A DNA stretch of 5,110 bases from Candidatus Faecousia faecipullorum (GTDB lineage: Bacteria > Bacillota > Clostridia > Oscillospirales > Oscillospiraceae): NCBI GenBank assembly GCA_018710805.1, contig DVJG01000005.1, positions 1 to 5,110 on the forward strand. The letters run 5' to 3'. Below the pieces are notes generated by a model. That model saw only the letters and a program-made list of their open reading frames with translations, did not search any database and was not told the origin of the DNA. Every line of letters begins with the position of its first letter. Position 1 is the stretch's first letter. Shown in pieces: positions 4,262-5,110 of the stretch. The translations under genes and the position numbers were made by a program.

Positions 4262-5110
4262 AAGTACCTCCCTTGGCGGCCTGGCCGCCTGATTTTCTAA
4301 GATATTCTTTGGTCAGGCGGATGACTACAGGAGACAAAACCGCCAGAGTAATCAAATTGGGAACAGCCATAAGGCCGTTGACTGTTTCGGAAAACCGCCA
4401 GACTGCGGCGGTATCGGTAAGCGTGCCCAAGAGCGCCGCAGCTCCCTGGGCCAGAGCAAAGGGCTTCCACGCCCCGGAACCGAAAAGGAATTCTGCACAT
4501 CGCCCGCCGTAGAGCCCCCAGCCCAGCACCGTGGCAAGGGCCAGCAGAGCCATGGCAATGGCAAGAAACACCGCCGCGGCTTTTCCGCAGACCGCTGTAA
4601 AGGCTGCGCTTGTAAGGGTTCCTCCGGCATCCACACCATAGGAGATGTTTACACCGCTGGTTAAAATCACCAGTGCCGTCAGGGAGCAAATGAGGATGGT
4701 GTCCAGAAAGACTTCCAGACAGCCCAGCAGTCCCTGCTCCGCCGGGTGGCGAAGGTCCGCCGAGGCATGGGCCATGGCGGCGGTGCCCATCCCTGCCTCG
4801 TTGGTGAACACCCCTCGGCTACATCCCACCCTCAGAGCCGTGAAGGCAGAGCCGAGAAAGCCTCCGGTGGCGGCTCTCGGGCAAAAGGCCCCTTCCAGAA
4901 TGGCGGAAAACGCCGCGGGAATGGCTTCGGCCCGGAGGACCAGAACCAAGATACACAGGCCAATATAACCGGCACAGAGAATTGGCACCAGCATTTCTGC
5001 TGCGGCTCCGATGCGCTTGGCCCCGCCGAGAAGCAGCGTTCCAATGGCTGCGGCAAGCAGTATCCCCAAAATCACATCTCCCGTCCGGTCAGGCGTCTTG
5101 CCGAAAAGCG
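4230..5110 (-). CDS. Sodium:alanine/glycine symporter (AGCS family), C-terminal part
   Basis: The frame is open to the right edge and ends at TGA (4232-4230), giving the last 292 residues. The GTG near 5075 is internal, because the frame continues upstream without a stop to the edge. Family members have about 440-540 residues, so an N-terminal part is missing. Family landmarks are GGAKRIG then a hydrophobic segment with a conserved proline (LVPILCAGYIGLC), and RGVFTNEAGMGTAAMAHA (fragment about 98-115), the strongest AGCS signature (GxFSNEAGMG). Further on are LATVLGWGLYGGRCAEFLFG and, near the end, GLMAVPNLITLAVLSPVVI. Several hydrophobic membrane segments alternate through the fragment. By family knowledge it imports alanine, glycine or a related small amino acid with Na+ or H+. 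The hydrophilic tail KSGGQAAKGGTYADFHQRQP overlaps the start of the aminotransferase gene, which would supply the next step. Substrate is inferred only from the family. Confidence 0.94.
   Translation of the reverse strand, partial: LFGKTPDRTGDVILGILLAAAIGTLLLGGAKRIGAAAEMLVPILCAGYIGLCILVLVLRAEAIPAAFSAILEGAFCPRAATGGFLGSAFTALRVGCSRGVFTNEAGMGTAAMAHASADLRHPAEQGLLGCLEVFLDTILICSLTALVILTSGVNISYGVDAGGTLTSAAFTAVCGKAAAVFLAIAMALLALATVLGWGLYGGRCAEFLFGSGAWKPFALAQGAAALLGTLTDTAAVWRFSETVNGLMAVPNLITLAVLSPVVIRLTKEYLRKSGGQAAKGGTYADFHQRQPL
4275..4320 (-). promoter_or_regulatory. Alternative stem-loops upstream of the aminotransferase RBS
   Basis: On the minus-strand RNA, CCGCCTGA (4320-4313) can pair perfectly with TCAGGCGG (4292-4285) across a 20-base loop. 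The same GGCGG can instead pair downstream in GGCGGCC (4289-4283) with GGCCGCC (4281-4275). The second hairpin ends two bases before AAGGGAGG, the aminotransferase ribosome binding site. The two folds exclude each other, and ribosomes finishing the symporter would disturb them. All of this lies within symporter codons in a GC-rich region, so coincidence is possible. Confidence 0.35.

Noticed and set aside
2870..4300. Plus-strand 476-codon ORF, the longest in the window
   Set aside because: It is antisense to the aminotransferase, which has every catalytic motif and a strong ribosome binding site. The ORF also begins inside the hairpin spacer, runs through two terminators and shows no family resemblance.

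Overview
The window looks like an ordinary chromosomal segment of a Firmicute, most likely a GC-rich anaerobic clostridium of the Oscillospiraceae/Ruminococcaceae type. That placement is an inference. It rests on an HPr kinase/phosphorylase gene (a Gram-positive-style carbon regulator), strong GGAGG ribosome binding sites, a short four-cysteine ribosomal protein L28, and GC-rich coding sequence with AT-rich promoter spacers. No mobile element, CRISPR array, tRNA, rRNA or phage gene was seen.

Layout from left to right. (1) Positions 2-364, plus strand: the C-terminal end of an M14-family zinc carboxypeptidase, closed by a clean intrinsic terminator. (2) Positions 457-2372, minus strand: a two-gene operon, hprK followed by an RluA-family rRNA pseudouridine synthase, joined by an ATGA stop/start overlap and driven by a near-consensus sigma-A promoter at 2405-2433. 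(3) Positions 2373-2558: a divergent AT-rich promoter region whose two promoters are arranged as mirror images around an inverted repeat. (4) Positions 2559-2747, plus strand: rpmB (ribosomal protein L28), with its own promoter and terminator. (5) Positions 2748-3037: a convergent spacer unusually dense in perfect hairpins. Three are terminators and three do not look like terminators in either direction. (6) Positions 3038-5110, minus strand: a class I/II PLP-dependent aminotransferase preceded by the C-terminal part of a sodium:alanine/glycine symporter (AGCS family). The symporter runs off the right edge and overlaps the aminotransferase start by 32 bases.

Functionally, the symporter-aminotransferase pair suggests uptake and transamination of a small amino acid. 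hprK would set the phosphorylation state of HPr Ser46 and so carbon catabolite control. The pseudouridine synthase and L28 belong to ribosome maturation and structure. I did not find a clear undescribed system. The points most worth a second look are the cluster of non-terminator hairpins downstream of rpmB, the mirrored hprK/rpmB promoters, and mutually exclusive stem-loops just upstream of the aminotransferase ribosome binding site.
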